Assembly (NCBI GenBank): GCA_903888485.1
Contig: CAISTS010000023.1
Location: 37,245 to 101,244 of the forward strand
Direction of reading: 5' to 3'
Origin: an uncultured bacterium
GTDB lineage: Bacteria > Pseudomonadota > Alphaproteobacteria > Rhodospirillales > Rhodospirillaceae
DNA: 64,000 nucleotides
In this document: piece after piece, positions 35,359 to 45,437 of the stretch
Layout of the letters: every line of letters begins with the position of its first letter
Numbering within the stretch: position 1 is the stretch's first letter
The notes under the pieces: generated by a model
Seen by the model: only the letters and a program-made list of their open reading frames with translations
The model's database searches: none
Told to the model about the DNA's origin: nothing
Position numbers and translations under genes: made by a program

Positions 35359-37395
35359 CTACCGGCGGGGACTCGGCACGCCCTTGGTCAGGAAGCGCTG
35401 CGTCTTATGCTTGGACCCGGTCCGCCGGCCTTCGCCGCCGGCATTGCCCGTGCCGGCCGGCTGCCAAGTAGGCACCAGTTGATGTTTGCCCGGACCGATC
35501 AGGTCGGCGCGGCCCATGGCCTTCAGCGCCTCGCGCAGCACCGGCCAGTTCTCCGCGTCGTGGTAGCGCAGGAACGCCTTGTGCAGGCGGCGCTGCTTGA
35601 GGCCCTTGATGGCGTCCACGTTCTCTGAGGTGCCCCGCTTGATCGGCTTCAGCGGGTTCTTACCCGAGTGGTACATGGCAGTCGCAAGCGCCATGGGCGA
35701 GGGCAGGAACGTCTGCACCTGATCGGCGCGGTACTTGTTCTTCTTCAGCCACAAAGCGAGGTTCATCATATCCTCGTCCGTCGTGCCCGGATGTGCGGCG
35801 ATGAAATAGGGGATCAGGAAGTATTCCTTGCCCGCCTGCTTGGCAGCCGCATCGAACAGCTGCTTGAAGCGGTCGTAAGCGCCGATGCCGGGCTTCATCA
35901 TCTTCGACAGCGGCCCGGCTTCTGTGTGCTCGGGTGCGATCTTCAGATAGCCGCCGACGTGATGGCTGACGAGTTCCTTGATGTAGGCCGGGCTTTTCAC
36001 GGCGAGGTCATAACGCACGCCCGAGGCCACCATCACCTTCTTGATGCCCGGCAGCTCGCGCGCCTTGCGGTAGAGCTGGATCAGCGAGTCATGGCTGGTG
36101 TTGAGGTTCGGGCAGATCGACGGGTATACGCACGAGGGTTTGCGGCACAGGGACTCGGTCTCTTTGTCCTTGCAGGCGATGCGGTACATGTTGGCGGTGG
36201 GCCCGCCAATGTCCGAGATGATGCCGGTGAAGCCCTTGGTCTTGTCGCGCACGTCGCCGATCTCGCGCAGCACGGATTCCTCTGAGCGATTCTGGATGAT
36301 GCGGCCCTCGTGCTCGGTGATCGAGCAGAAGGAGCAGCCGCCGAAGCAGCCGCGCATAATGGTCACCGAGAAGCGGATCATGTCCCAGGCGGGGATCTTC
36401 GCGTCGCCGTACGAAGGGTGCGGTGCGCGGGCGTAGGGCAGCTCATAAACGCTGTCCATTTCGGGCGTCGTTAACGGGATCGGCGGCGGGGTGACCCAGA
36501 GTTCGCGGTCGCCGTGCTTTTGCACCAGCGGGCGCGCGTTGCCGGGATTGCTCTCGCGGTGAAGTACGCGGCTCGCACGCGCGTAGGCTTCACGGTCCTG
36601 CTCGACCTGCTCGAAGGACGGCAGGCGCACGACGGTCATGGGACCGCTCTGGCGCGCGCCTTCGTCGGTGGACTCGATATCGTTCGCCGGAACTTCCGTC
36701 CAGCCTTCGGGCACGGCCGGCTTCAAGAGGGCGATGCCGCGGATGTCGTCGAGCTCCGACGGCTTAGCTCCCTTGGCGAGGCGGTGCGTTACTTCAACGA
36801 CGGCGCGTTCGGCGTTGCCGTAAAGCAAAATGTCGCCCTTGGCGTCGGCGAGGATCGAACGGCGCACCTTGTCCGACCAATAGTCGTAGTGCGCGATGCG
36901 GCGCAGCGAACTCTCGATACCGCCGAGGACGATCGGCACATCTTTGAACGCCTCGCGGCAACGCTGGGCGTAGACGATGACGGAGCGGTCGGGACGTTTG
37001 CCGCCTTCGCCGCCCGGGGTGTAGCTGTCGTTGTGGCGCAGGCGGCGGTCGGACGTGTAGCGGTTTACCATCGAATCCATGTTGCCGCCGGTGATGCCGA
37101 AATAGAGCGTCGGCTTGCCGAGCGCGGCGAAGGCCTCGGCGCTCGTCCAATCGGGTTGCGCGATGATGCCGACACGGAAGCCCTGCGCTTCCAGCAGCCG
37201 GCCGATGATCGCCATGCCGAAGCTCGGATGATCGACATAGGCGTCGCCCGTCACGAGGATGATGTCGCAAGAATCCCAGCCCAGCGCGTCCATTTCGGCG
37301 CGCGACATGGGCAGGAACGGCGCGGTGCCAAAGCGCTCCGCCCAATACTTGCGGTAGGAAAATAGCGGCTTTGGCTGGGTGGTAACGGCGTTCAT
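35359..37395 (-). CDS. YgiQ family radical SAM protein
   Basis: A 678-residue protein of the UPF0313/YgiQ family: an N-terminal region with [15 protein letters not shown] and [19 protein letters not shown], a radical SAM CxxxCxxC cluster in [12 protein letters not shown] near the middle, and a basic C-terminal tail. The ATG at 37395 is chosen over an upstream in-frame start. Members are widely conserved but their reaction is not established. It stands between cspA and a dienelactone hydrolase on the same strand. Confidence 0.93.
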   Translation of the reverse strand: MNAVTTQPKPLFSYRKYWAERFGTAPFLPMSRAEMDALGWDSCDIILVTGDAYVDHPSFGMAIIGRLLEAQGFRVGIIAQPDWTSAEAFAALGKPTLYFGITGGNMDSMVNRYTSDRRLRHNDSYTPGGEGGKRPDRSVIVYAQRCREAFKDVPIVLGGIESSLRRIAHYDYWSDKVRRSILADAKGDILLYGNAERAVVEVTHRLAKGAKPSELDDIRGIALLKPAVPEGWTEVPANDIESTDEGARQSGPMTVVRLPSFEQVEQDREAYARASRVLHRESNPGNARPLVQKHGDRELWVTPPPIPLTTPEMDSVYELPYARAPHPSYGDAKIPAWDMIRFSVTIMRGCFGGCSFCSITEHEGRIIQNRSEESVLREIGDVRDKTKGFTGIISDIGGPTANMYRIACKDKETESLCRKPSCVYPSICPNLNTSHDSLIQLYRKARELPGIKKVMVASGVRYDLAVKSPAYIKELVSHHVGGYLKIAPEHTEAGPLSKMMKPGIGAYDRFKQLFDAAAKQAGKEYFLIPYFIAAHPGTTDEDMMNLALWLKKNKYRADQVQTFLPSPMALATAMYHSGKNPLKPIKRGTSENVDAIKGLKQRRLHKAFLRYHDAENWPVLREALKAMGRADLIGPGKHQLVPTWQPAGTGNAGGEGRRTGSKHKTQRFLTKGVPSPRR

Positions 37396-37475
37396 GGCCC
37401 CGTATGTGAGCCAGGGGGCGCGCGGCGTCAATGCCGCTCAGGCGAAGATGACGTAAATCAAAGGTTTAACGCGCT

Positions 37476-38195
37476 CTAACGGGCGAAAACCTGCTCGAAA
37501 AAGGCGCGCATCGCAGCCCAGGACTGCTGATCGGCTTCGGCTTGGTAGCGCAGCCCCGTTGCGATGGAGCCGTCGTTCTTCGGATTGGTAAAGCCGTGGA
37601 CCGCGCCGGCATAGCTCACGACGCGGAAGTCGGCCCCGGCTTTTTTCATCTCGGTTTTGAAGTCTTCGACCTGTTGGTCGGGGATCATCGGATCGTCCGC
37701 GCCGGTGAGCACGAGGATTTTGGCCTTCATCGTGCCTGGTTCCGCTGGCGCAGAGGTTTCAAGGCCGCCGTGAAAGCTGACGACGCCCGAAAGGTCCGCG
37801 CCGTCGCGCGCCAGTTCCAGGACCGTCGTGCCGCCGAAACAGAAACCGATGCCGCCGAGGCGGCCTGCATCCACGCCGGGCTGGGCCGCGAGCGCCGTCA
37901 GCGCCGCACGTGCGCGCGTGCGAAGCTTTTGCGGCTGGGCGCGCAGGTCACCAATCGTGGTTCGGACGTCATCGAGTTTGGTGAGTTGCTTGCGCTCGCC
38001 GAACATGTCGGCGGCGAAGGCGACGTAGCCGAGTTCGGCGAGCATTTTGGTGCGCGCGATAACGTGTTCGCCTAGGCCCCAGCCTTCGTGTGCGACGAGG
38101 ATGCCCGGACGCTTGCCGGCGAGGCCCTCGTCGTGCGCCGCAAAGCCGCGCATTTCGAGTGGGCCGTCCTTATAGATGACGTCTTCCGTATTCAT
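37476..38195 (-). CDS. Dienelactone hydrolase family protein
   Basis: A 239-residue alpha/beta hydrolase with the nucleophile Cys in GFCFGG, Asp in TGADDPMIP and His in AVHGFTNP, which is the DLH triad. AHEGWGLGEH is the family's N-terminal oxyanion region. An in-frame ATG 12 nt further upstream is possible. Likely a cytosolic esterase or lactonase; a role in aromatic ring-cleavage pathways is known for some members but no such genes are nearby. Confidence 0.9.
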   Translation of the reverse strand: MNTEDVIYKDGPLEMRGFAAHDEGLAGKRPGILVAHEGWGLGEHVIARTKMLAELGYVAFAADMFGERKQLTKLDDVRTTIGDLRAQPQKLRTRARAALTALAAQPGVDAGRLGGIGFCFGGTTVLELARDGADLSGVVSFHGGLETSAPAEPGTMKAKILVLTGADDPMIPDQQVEDFKTEMKKAGADFRVVSYAGAVHGFTNPKNDGSIATGLRYQAEADQQSWAAMRAFFEQVFAR

Positions 38196-38250
38196 GCTGT
38201 ACCCCATAACGCACGCATAGCGTGAAAGGCACGTTGTTTACAAAAAATAA

Positions 38251-41200
38251 CTAGCCTAAAGCCGGCACAGGCACTGATGCGGGCGCTGCCGTGAATTGCG
38301 CCCACAGCGCGGCGTGATTTTCCTCTGCCTGTTTGAGCGCGCGCGCCTTGATGTGACCATAGCCGCGCACCGACAAGGGCAGCCCGGCGATCTCTACGGC
38401 GGTCGCGTGATTTTGCGGCGAGAGCTGCGCCAGCATTTCATCGACGCGCGCAAGGTAGTCGTCGCGCAGCTTGTGCTCGCGCTGACGCAGGCTGTCGAGG
38501 TTGAAAGGATCGAAGGCGGTCTCGCGCAGGAACTTGAGGCGCGCGAGGCCTTTCAGCACCGGCGTCAACCAGCCCCCGAAGGTCATCTTCTCGGGTTTGC
38601 CGGTGAGATCGTTGCGCGACGCCAGCCACGCGGGCGCCAGGTGATAGGAAATCTTCACGTCGCCCGAGAAGTTCTCATCGATCTGCCGGCGGAACTCCGG
38701 CAGCGTCAGGAGGCGCGCGACCTCGTATTCGTCCTTGATCGCCATCACCGCAAAGGCGGCGCGGGCCACGGTTGCGCTGAGCTGCTGTGATCCCGGCGCT
38801 GCCTTCTGTTCGGCATGTCGTACCTTCGTCAAGACATCGGAATAACGCGTCGCGTAGCCGGCATTCCAATAAGCTTCGAGAAAGCGCGTGTTGGTGGCGA
38901 TGGTGGTGTCCAGGTCGGTGGACGGCAGCGGTGCGATTCCGCGCTGGAAGCTGTTGCACATCGACGCAAAGCGCTCGGGCGAGACGGCGCACATGCGCCC
39001 CAGCAGCAGCGCCTTGAGATTGGCTCCGACGGCGGTGCCGTTGAGCTCGATGGCGCGCGTGATCGATGCAAGGCCGAGCGGCAGCCAGCCTTTCTGCAGC
39101 GCATAGCCCAGCATGATCGCATTGCCGTAGACTTCGCTGCCCATCAGCTTCTCGGCCAGCACGCTGACGTCGATCTCCTCGGTCAGACGCGCATCCTTGC
39201 GGATATCGGCCGCGAGACCCGCTTGGTCATAGGTCGTATCGCTATCGCTGAGGAAGCGGCTGGTGGGCGTAAGGTTGCGGTTGATCAGTGCCGCTGTGCG
39301 GTCCTGGGCCATGCGTTCGCGCATCTGTGGCCGCGCAGCGACAATCACATCATACGCCAGATGCAAATCGGCTTCGGCGATGGGCACGGCTGATGTCACA
39401 AGTCCCTCGCGCGCTTCGGCGATGCGCACGTGCGACACCACGCCGCCGCCCTTCTGCGAAAGCCCCGGCTGGTTGAGGGTGCGCACGGCGAGGCCTTCGA
39501 TGTGCGCCGCCATGGCCAGGACGCCGGCGAGCGTTGTGACGCCGAGCCCGCCGATGCCGGAGATCAGGATGTTGTGCGCACGCGTCAGCGGCGCGCGCGC
39601 TGGCGGGGCAATGGGCGTCGCCAGCACGTCATCGATGGCCATGCTGCGGCGCTTGCCGCCCTTGACCGAAACGAAGCTCGGGCAAAAGCCGTCCATGCAG
39701 GAAAAATCTTTATTGCAGGTCGATTGGTTGATGCGCCGCTTGCGGCCGAAACCGGTCTCGACGGGCTCCACAGACAGGCAGCTTGACGTGACAGTGCAGT
39801 CGCCGCAGCCCTCGCACACCAACTCATTAATGAACGGCCGCGCTTCGGGCTCCGCCATCGCTCCGCGTTTGCGCAGGCGGCGCTTTTCGGTCGCACACAT
39901 CTGTTCGAAGATGATGGCGGTAACGCCCTTCACCTCGCGGAAGGCGCGTTCCATGGCCTCCAGCTCATCGCGTGCGTGCACGGTGGCGCCGGCCGCCAGC
40001 GCGCCGATATCGTAGCTGCTCGGCTCCTCGGCGACGATGGCGATGCGCTGCACGCCCTCCGCGGCAAGCTGGTGCGTCATGGTGGGCAGATCGAGCGCGC
40101 CGTCCATGCCTTGGCCGCCGGTCATGGCCACCGCGCCGTTGTAGAGAATCTTGTAGGTGATGTTTGTGTTCGCCGCGATGGCTTGGCGAATGGCGAGGAT
40201 GCCAGAATGCACGTAGGTGCCGTCGCCGATGTTGGCGAACATATGCGGCGTCGAGGTGAACGGCGCCTGGCCAACCCACTGCACGCCTTCGCCGCCCATC
40301 TGGCTGAAGAAGTCAGTCTCCGGATGCGGGCCGAAGCGCACGAGGTAGTGGCAGCCGATACCGGCCAGCGCCGCGCTGCCGGCCGTCACTTTGGTCGAGC
40401 GGTTGTGCGGACAGCCCGAGCAGAAGAAGGGATCGCGGGCCTCGCGCGCGCGTTCGGTCGTGGCCTCGCGCAGTTTGTGCTTGGCGTCGGCGAAACAGAC
40501 CACGTTCTCGGGCATGTGGCCGAGCACCGCACGCACGATGTGCGCCGCGGTCACGACAGCCGTCTCCGGTAGGAGCGCTTTACCTTCAGCATCGCGTTTG
40601 CCAACGACAGACGGGCGTACCGGCAAGTCGTACAGCGCCTCTCTCACCAGTCCCTCGAGCAGCGGGCGTTTGTCTTCAACGACAATGATTTCCTCGAGGC
40701 CCGCCGCGAAATCGCGCACGACCTCGCGGTCGAGCGGCCATGGCATGCCGATCTTCAGGATCGAAAAACCCAGTTCGGCGGCTTGTGCATGGTCAAGTCC
40801 GAGATCTTTCAGTGCCTGGAGCACTTCGCCGACGGCGCGTCCTGTGGTGATGATGCCGAGCCGTCGTGCGGGTCCATCGACAATGCGTGTGTTGAGGTTC
40901 GCGGCGCGCGCGAATTCAATCGCCGCCGGATGCTTTTGGCCGCGCAGCCGCGCCTCCTGTGCCAGCGCCGTGTCGCCGTGTCGCAGCGACAATGCGGCGT
41001 CGGCGCGCGTTGGAAGGTGGTTGTAGCGTTCCGTACCGACGTCAATGACGGCGTGACTTTCCATGTTGTCGGATGTGGCCATCACCGCGACCCAGCAGCC
41101 GCAGTAGCGTGACAAGGCGAAGCCGGCGATGCCGTAGTCCAAACATTCCTGAACGTCGCTGGGATTGAGGATCGGCACCTCGACGTGCATCAGCGCGTAT

Positions 41201-41673
41201 TCGCTTTGGCTGGGCAAGGTCGATGATTTGCATTCGGGGTCGTCGCCCACCAGCATGATCACGCCGCCCTTGTGCCAAGTGCCGGCGAAGTTGGCGTGGC
41301 GAATGGGATCGAGGGCACGATCAACGCCGGGCGCCTTGCCGTACCAGATGCCGAAGACGCCGTCGTAGTTCGCGCCCGGCATCAGCGTGACTTGCTGTGT
41401 GCCCCACAGCGCGGTGGCGGCCATCTCTTCGTTGATGGACGGTTGAATGACGATATGTGCCTGGTCCATGGCCGCGCCGGCGGCGAGCAAGTCCATGTCG
41501 TAGCGCCCGAGCGGTGAGCCGCGATAACCGGCGACGAAGCCGGCGGTGTTCAGGCCGCGCGCGACATCGAGCCGCGCTTGCTCCAGCGGAAGGCGAACAA
41601 GGGCCTGCAGGCCGGTGGCGAGCACCTGGCCGGTGGTTGCGGTGTAATAGTGATCGAGTGTGATATCCCGCAT
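38251..41673 (-). CDS. Indolepyruvate ferredoxin oxidoreductase family protein (fused alpha/beta)
   Basis: A 1140-residue fusion of the kind found in aerobic proteobacteria. It has an N-terminal pyrimidine-binding domain (GYRGSPLGRYDMDL), a thiamine-diphosphate domain (FANIGDGTYVHSGI, TGGQGMDG), a cysteine cluster region (CEGCGDCTV, CNKDFSCMDGFCP) for iron-sulfur centres, and a C-terminal gamma-type domain (ISGIGGLGVTTLAG). It decarboxylates aryl-2-oxoacids to acyl-CoA with reduction of an electron carrier. It follows hemH by 28 nt on the same strand. Confidence 0.9.
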   Translation of the reverse strand: MRDITLDHYYTATTGQVLATGLQALVRLPLEQARLDVARGLNTAGFVAGYRGSPLGRYDMDLLAAGAAMDQAHIVIQPSINEEMAATALWGTQQVTLMPGANYDGVFGIWYGKAPGVDRALDPIRHANFAGTWHKGGVIMLVGDDPECKSSTLPSQSEYALMHVEVPILNPSDVQECLDYGIAGFALSRYCGCWVAVMATSDNMESHAVIDVGTERYNHLPTRADAALSLRHGDTALAQEARLRGQKHPAAIEFARAANLNTRIVDGPARRLGIITTGRAVGEVLQALKDLGLDHAQAAELGFSILKIGMPWPLDREVVRDFAAGLEEIIVVEDKRPLLEGLVREALYDLPVRPSVVGKRDAEGKALLPETAVVTAAHIVRAVLGHMPENVVCFADAKHKLREATTERAREARDPFFCSGCPHNRSTKVTAGSAALAGIGCHYLVRFGPHPETDFFSQMGGEGVQWVGQAPFTSTPHMFANIGDGTYVHSGILAIRQAIAANTNITYKILYNGAVAMTGGQGMDGALDLPTMTHQLAAEGVQRIAIVAEEPSSYDIGALAAGATVHARDELEAMERAFREVKGVTAIIFEQMCATEKRRLRKRGAMAEPEARPFINELVCEGCGDCTVTSSCLSVEPVETGFGRKRRINQSTCNKDFSCMDGFCPSFVSVKGGKRRSMAIDDVLATPIAPPARAPLTRAHNILISGIGGLGVTTLAGVLAMAAHIEGLAVRTLNQPGLSQKGGGVVSHVRIAEAREGLVTSAVPIAEADLHLAYDVIVAARPQMRERMAQDRTAALINRNLTPTSRFLSDSDTTYDQAGLAADIRKDARLTEEIDVSVLAEKLMGSEVYGNAIMLGYALQKGWLPLGLASITRAIELNGTAVGANLKALLLGRMCAVSPERFASMCNSFQRGIAPLPSTDLDTTIATNTRFLEAYWNAGYATRYSDVLTKVRHAEQKAAPGSQQLSATVARAAFAVMAIKDEYEVARLLTLPEFRRQIDENFSGDVKISYHLAPAWLASRNDLTGKPEKMTFGGWLTPVLKGLARLKFLRETAFDPFNLDSLRQREHKLRDDYLARVDEMLAQLSPQNHATAVEIAGLPLSVRGYGHIKARALKQAEENHAALWAQFTAAPASVPVPALG

Positions 41674-41701
41674 GGCCCCGAGTATAGGTCGAGGTTTGGC
41701 C

Positions 41702-42772
41702 TTAAGCTACGTGGGGACACTTCGTATGGTTCGCCGGACACAACCGTGTACCGCTCGCGGTGCAGGGTGTGCGCTTATCGCGCAGGCGCTCCGTGAAGCC
41801 CGCCAGCGCTGTGATGAAGGTCGGGTTTGTGCGCACGGCCGGAAGGCGCGCGAAATGCGGAACGCCTGACTCTTTGGCGAGGTCGCGCATGGTTTCATCC
41901 AACTCCACCAGCGTCTCGACGTGCTCCGAAACAAAGGCAATCGGCACGATGATGATCGGCACTTTGTCGGCGCCGGCGCGGCGGATCTCCGCTTCCACCG
42001 GCGGCCCCAACCACGGCACCGGCGTCACGCGGCTTTGATAGCAGATCGTCCAATCGAGATCGGCGATGCCAAGTTTTGCCACTACCGCCTTGGTGGATTC
42101 ATGTACCTGCCATTCGTAGGGATCGCCGCCCTCAATGGTTTTCATGGGCAATCCATGGGCCGAGAACAGCACGCGCGGCCTTCCGTGCGCACGTGACGCT
42201 TCATAAACGCCGCCCAACTGTGCTGCGATGGAATCGACGAAACCGGGATCGGTCGGATAGCAGCACAAGGTCTCAAGCGGGGTCGTCAGATTCTGGCGCT
42301 TGGCTTCCTGCTCCAGCGCGGCCAGCGTCGTGCCGGTGGTGGTGGTTGAATACTGCGGATACAGCGGCAGCACGACGATGCGTGTCGGTGCGTAGGCTTT
42401 CAGTTGCTGCACGACCTCGCGCGCCATGGGGTGCCAATAGCGCATCAATACAAAGGTGCGCACATCCTTCGCCAGCGGCTTCGCCGCTTCTTCCAATGCT
42501 CTGGCTTGCGCCTGCGTTTCCGCCAGCAATACGGACTTGCCGCCGATACGGTTGTAGTAGCCGCGCGATTTGCTCGCTCGCAACGTCGAGATGGTTGTCG
42601 CGAACAGCCAGCGTAGCGGCTGGGGCAGGGGAATGATGTAGGGGTCGTTGAACAGGTTGAACAGGAACGGCCGCACGGCCGCAGGCCCGTCGGGACCGCC
42701 CAAGTTAAAAACCACGATGGCCAAACGTTCTGTCAAAGGCTCGCCTTTCAAAGGATGCGCGGGGTATGCCAT
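41702..42772 (-). CDS. hemH: Ferrochelatase
   Basis: A 356-residue protein (ATG at 42772; a longer in-frame start exists) with FNLGGPDGPAAVRPFL, the LFSAHGLPMKTIEGGDPYEW motif holding the catalytic His, and FVSEHVETLVELD. It inserts iron into protoporphyrin, the last heme step. The C-terminal tail has three cysteines (CTASGTRLCPANHTKCP), like the [2Fe-2S]-binding tail of Caulobacter ferrochelatase. It is divergent from hemA, so both ends of heme synthesis share one control region. Confidence 0.95.
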   Translation of the reverse strand: MAYPAHPLKGEPLTERLAIVVFNLGGPDGPAAVRPFLFNLFNDPYIIPLPQPLRWLFATTISTLRASKSRGYYNRIGGKSVLLAETQAQARALEEAAKPLAKDVRTFVLMRYWHPMAREVVQQLKAYAPTRIVVLPLYPQYSTTTTGTTLAALEQEAKRQNLTTPLETLCCYPTDPGFVDSIAAQLGGVYEASRAHGRPRVLFSAHGLPMKTIEGGDPYEWQVHESTKAVVAKLGIADLDWTICYQSRVTPVPWLGPPVEAEIRRAGADKVPIIIVPIAFVSEHVETLVELDETMRDLAKESGVPHFARLPAVRTNPTFITALAGFTERLRDKRTPCTASGTRLCPANHTKCPHVA

Positions 42773-42821
42773 AGCCCCATATACGGGGGAAAGCCGCAAA
42801 TTTTCGAGAGCCCTGCCTGCT

Positions 42822-42839
42822 GTGACATGGCCGTGACAT
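42822..42839 (+). promoter_or_regulatory. Tandem direct repeat upstream of hemA
   Basis: GTGACAT occurs at 42822-42828 and again at 42833-42839, separated by GGCC. This gives an exact 11-bp period. Tandem 7-mers with 4-nt spacers are the usual binding format of OmpR/PhoB-type regulators, and one is encoded in the operon that follows. The second copy overlaps the proposed -35 box. Confidence 0.55.
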
Positions 42840-42861
42840 TCATTAATGGCGGCTATGTTAT
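42833..42861 (+). promoter_or_regulatory. hemA: Candidate promoter of the hemA operon
   Basis: GTGACA (42833) and TGTTAT (42856) lie 17 nt apart. Transcription would begin at about 42868, only a few bases from the ATG, which would make a leaderless or near-leaderless mRNA. An alternative -10 is TATGTT at 42854 with a shorter spacer. Confidence 0.35.
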
Positions 42862-42870
42862 CGAGCGGCC

Positions 42871-44145
42871 ATGAACCGATTCGCTCTCATAGGCGCATCT
42901 TATAAGACCGCAGGCGTCGAGCGCCTGGGCCAGTTGGCGCTGCCCAAGGACAAGATCGCTGAGCGTCTGCCCGGGCTCGCCGCCAAGATCGGCGCCCGGG
43001 AGCTTGCCTATATCGGTACCTGCAACCGTGTCGAGTTCGTACTGGCCGGCGAGACGCCGCTCGCCGTGCAGACCTGCCGCGACAGGCTTGGTCAGCTTCT
43101 CGGCGTAGCGCCGCTTGCGGAAACCGAAACACGACGCATCTTCCGTGCCTGGACCGACGAGGGCGCGGTCGAGCACCTGTTCCTTGTCGCCTCGGGTCTC
43201 GACTCAGCCCAGGCGGGGGAGCGCGAGATTTACGCCCAAGTGCGCGGCGCCTGGACCACGGCACGCGCCGCCGGCACCTGCGGCCCGCAACTCGACTATA
43301 TCTTCGGCGAAGCCCTGCGCGCGGCCCAGGACGTGCACCAGCAGGCGGCCCGGCCGAGCAATGCGGACAGCCTGGCCAACTACGCCGTCAAACGCGCCGA
43401 AGAACATATGACGGGCCGCGGGGCGCCGCATGTCGCTCTCGTCGGCGTATCGCCGATGACGCGTCACTGCGCGCGCGCTTTTGCCGCCAAGGGCCAGCCC
43501 ATCACCATTGTCAACCGTACCCTGGAGTCCGCGCAGGAGTTTGCGGTCGAAGTGCGCGCCAAGGCGCTGGCGCTCGATGCCTTCCGCGCCGATCCGCGCG
43601 GCTTCGACGTCATCATCACCGCCGTCGGCGGGGCCGAACCGGTGCTGGACAAGGCCCTGCTGCAAAAGCTCGCGGCCATGGGCCACGACCCCTTGCTCAT
43701 CGACCTTGGCGTGCCGCCGAACATCGATCCCGAGGCAGCGGATAAGGTTGGCTTGCACCGCGTCGGTATGGATGAAGTGATCGCCGACGCTTCCTCGGGC
43801 CGGGCCGCCAAGCTCGGTGAACTGGCTTCCGCGCGCGTGCTGATCGATGAGCACCTCGAACGCCTGCGCAGCGAATATGCCATCCGCGAGGCCGCGCCAT
43901 TGCTGCAGCGCCTTAGCACCCAGTACCAGAACGCCGCCGCTGAGAGTCTGCGCCGCCTGCCCCGTAACGGCAGTGACGAAGAAGCGCTGCGCCTGTGGGC
44001 CGAGAGCTTCGCGCGCCGTATGGCGCACGCGCCGATGAAGGGTCTGCGCGCGCTCGCCGCCGAAGCAGGGCCGGAAGCCGTGCGCGCTTACATGAAAGGC
44101 GTCGAAGAGGCGCTGAAGGATATTCCAAAGGAGAAGAGCTCGTGA
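42871..44145 (+). CDS. hemA: Glutamyl-tRNA reductase
   Basis: A 424-residue NADPH-dependent enzyme that reduces glutamyl-tRNA to glutamate-1-semialdehyde, the first step of the C5 route. It has the catalytic Cys51 in GTCNRVEF, a GEREIYAQVRGAW segment equivalent to GESEILGQVK, an NADPH domain (VALVGVSPMTRHCARAF, INRTLESAQEFA) and a C-terminal dimerisation helix. Sequence motifs diverge noticeably from the enterobacterial type. It overlaps hemL by 4 nt. ALA synthase, the usual alphaproteobacterial alternative, is not seen in the window. Confidence 0.93.
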   Translation: MNRFALIGASYKTAGVERLGQLALPKDKIAERLPGLAAKIGARELAYIGTCNRVEFVLAGETPLAVQTCRDRLGQLLGVAPLAETETRRIFRAWTDEGAVEHLFLVASGLDSAQAGEREIYAQVRGAWTTARAAGTCGPQLDYIFGEALRAAQDVHQQAARPSNADSLANYAVKRAEEHMTGRGAPHVALVGVSPMTRHCARAFAAKGQPITIVNRTLESAQEFAVEVRAKALALDAFRADPRGFDVIITAVGGAEPVLDKALLQKLAAMGHDPLLIDLGVPPNIDPEAADKVGLHRVGMDEVIADASSGRAAKLGELASARVLIDEHLERLRSEYAIREAAPLLQRLSTQYQNAAAESLRRLPRNGSDEEALRLWAESFARRMAHAPMKGLRALAAEAGPEAVRAYMKGVEEALKDIPKEKSS

Positions 44146-45431
44146 GCAAAGAGACCAACGCCGAACTGTATGAACGCGCGCGCAGAGTGATTCCGGGCGG
44201 CGTTAATTCGCCGGTGCGCGCCTTCGGCGCCGTCGGCGGTGCGCCGCGATTCTTCAATCGCGGCGAGGGCGCCTATGTGGTCGACGAAGAGGGCAAGCGT
44301 TACCTCGACTTCATGCAGTCCTGGGGCCCCTTGATGCTCGGCCACTGCCATCCGGAAGTGATCGAAGTCATCCAGAACAAAGCCGCGCTGGGCACGACCT
44401 TCGGCGCGCCCTGTCGCGTCGAGATCGAGCTCGCCGAAGCCGTGATTGCCTCTTATCCCGGGCTCGAGCAAGTGCGCTTCGTATCCTCCGGCACCGAAGC
44501 GGTCATGAGCGCCATTCGCCTCGCGCGCGGCGCCACGGGCCGGGATCTCATCGTCAAGTTCTCCGGCTGCTATCACGGCCATGCCGATCACCTGCTGGTC
44601 GCCGCCGGTTCAGGCCTTGCCACCGCCGGCCAGCCGTCCTCGGCGGGCGTGCCCAAGGACTTCGCGGCGCTCACGCGCGTTATTCCTCTCAACAATGAAG
44701 ATGCACTGCGCGAGCTTTTCGCTAAGGAAGGCGACCGTATCGCCGCCGTCATCATTGAACCTATTCCCGCCAACAACGGTCTGCTGCTGCAGTCCAAGGA
44801 ATACCTGCTCACCCTGCGCCGCCTGACGCGTGAGGCCGGCGCGCTTTTGATATTCGACGAAGTCATTTCGGGTTTCCGCGTCGCGCGCGGCGGGGCCGCT
44901 GAATTGTTCGGCATCACGCCGGACCTTGCCACCTTCGGCAAAGTCATCGGCGGCGGCTTGCCAGTCGGGGCTTACGGCGGCTCCAAGAAACTCATGTCGC
45001 ATATCGCGCCTGAGGGGCCGGTCTACCAGGCGGGCACGCTCTCCGGAAATCCGGTTGCCATGGCCGCGGGCCTGGCCACCTTGCGCATCCTCGAACGCGA
45101 GAAGGCCTGGACCAAGCTGGAAGAAATGGGCGCGAGGCTGGAGAAGGAAGTGACCACGGCGCTCGCTGATGTGACAGTGCCCTGGGCCATCACGCGCGTC
45201 GGCTCGATCTTCTGGCTGTCGTTCCAGGGCGCCGCGCCGCGCTCGGCGGAAGCCCTTGATCAGACCGCGGGCGCGCGCTTCAAGCCCCTGTTCCATGCGA
45301 TGCTCGATCGCGGCATTTACCTGCCGCCTTCGGCTTACGAGGTCATGTTCCTCTCGCTCGCCCATACTGCCGAAGATGTTTCATTGTTCGTCCGCAATCT
45401 ACGTGAAGTCATCCATCTCACCGCTGCGTAG
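44142..45431 (+). CDS. hemL: Glutamate-1-semialdehyde 2,1-aminomutase
   Basis: A 429-residue PLP enzyme: VIPGGVNSPVRAF, FVSSGTEAVMSAIRLAR, FDEVISGFRVA and the PLP lysine in TFGKVIGGGLPVGAYGG. It makes 5-aminolevulinate from the HemA product. The start is GTG within the hemA stop (GTGA), with AAGGAGAAG upstream. It is directly followed by a histidine kinase gene (6 nt). Confidence 0.97.
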   Translation: MSKETNAELYERARRVIPGGVNSPVRAFGAVGGAPRFFNRGEGAYVVDEEGKRYLDFMQSWGPLMLGHCHPEVIEVIQNKAALGTTFGAPCRVEIELAEAVIASYPGLEQVRFVSSGTEAVMSAIRLARGATGRDLIVKFSGCYHGHADHLLVAAGSGLATAGQPSSAGVPKDFAALTRVIPLNNEDALRELFAKEGDRIAAVIIEPIPANNGLLLQSKEYLLTLRRLTREAGALLIFDEVISGFRVARGGAAELFGITPDLATFGKVIGGGLPVGAYGGSKKLMSHIAPEGPVYQAGTLSGNPVAMAAGLATLRILEREKAWTKLEEMGARLEKEVTTALADVTVPWAITRVGSIFWLSFQGAAPRSAEALDQTAGARFKPLFHAMLDRGIYLPPSAYEVMFLSLAHTAEDVSLFVRNLREVIHLTAA

Positions 45432-45437
45432 TCCGCC

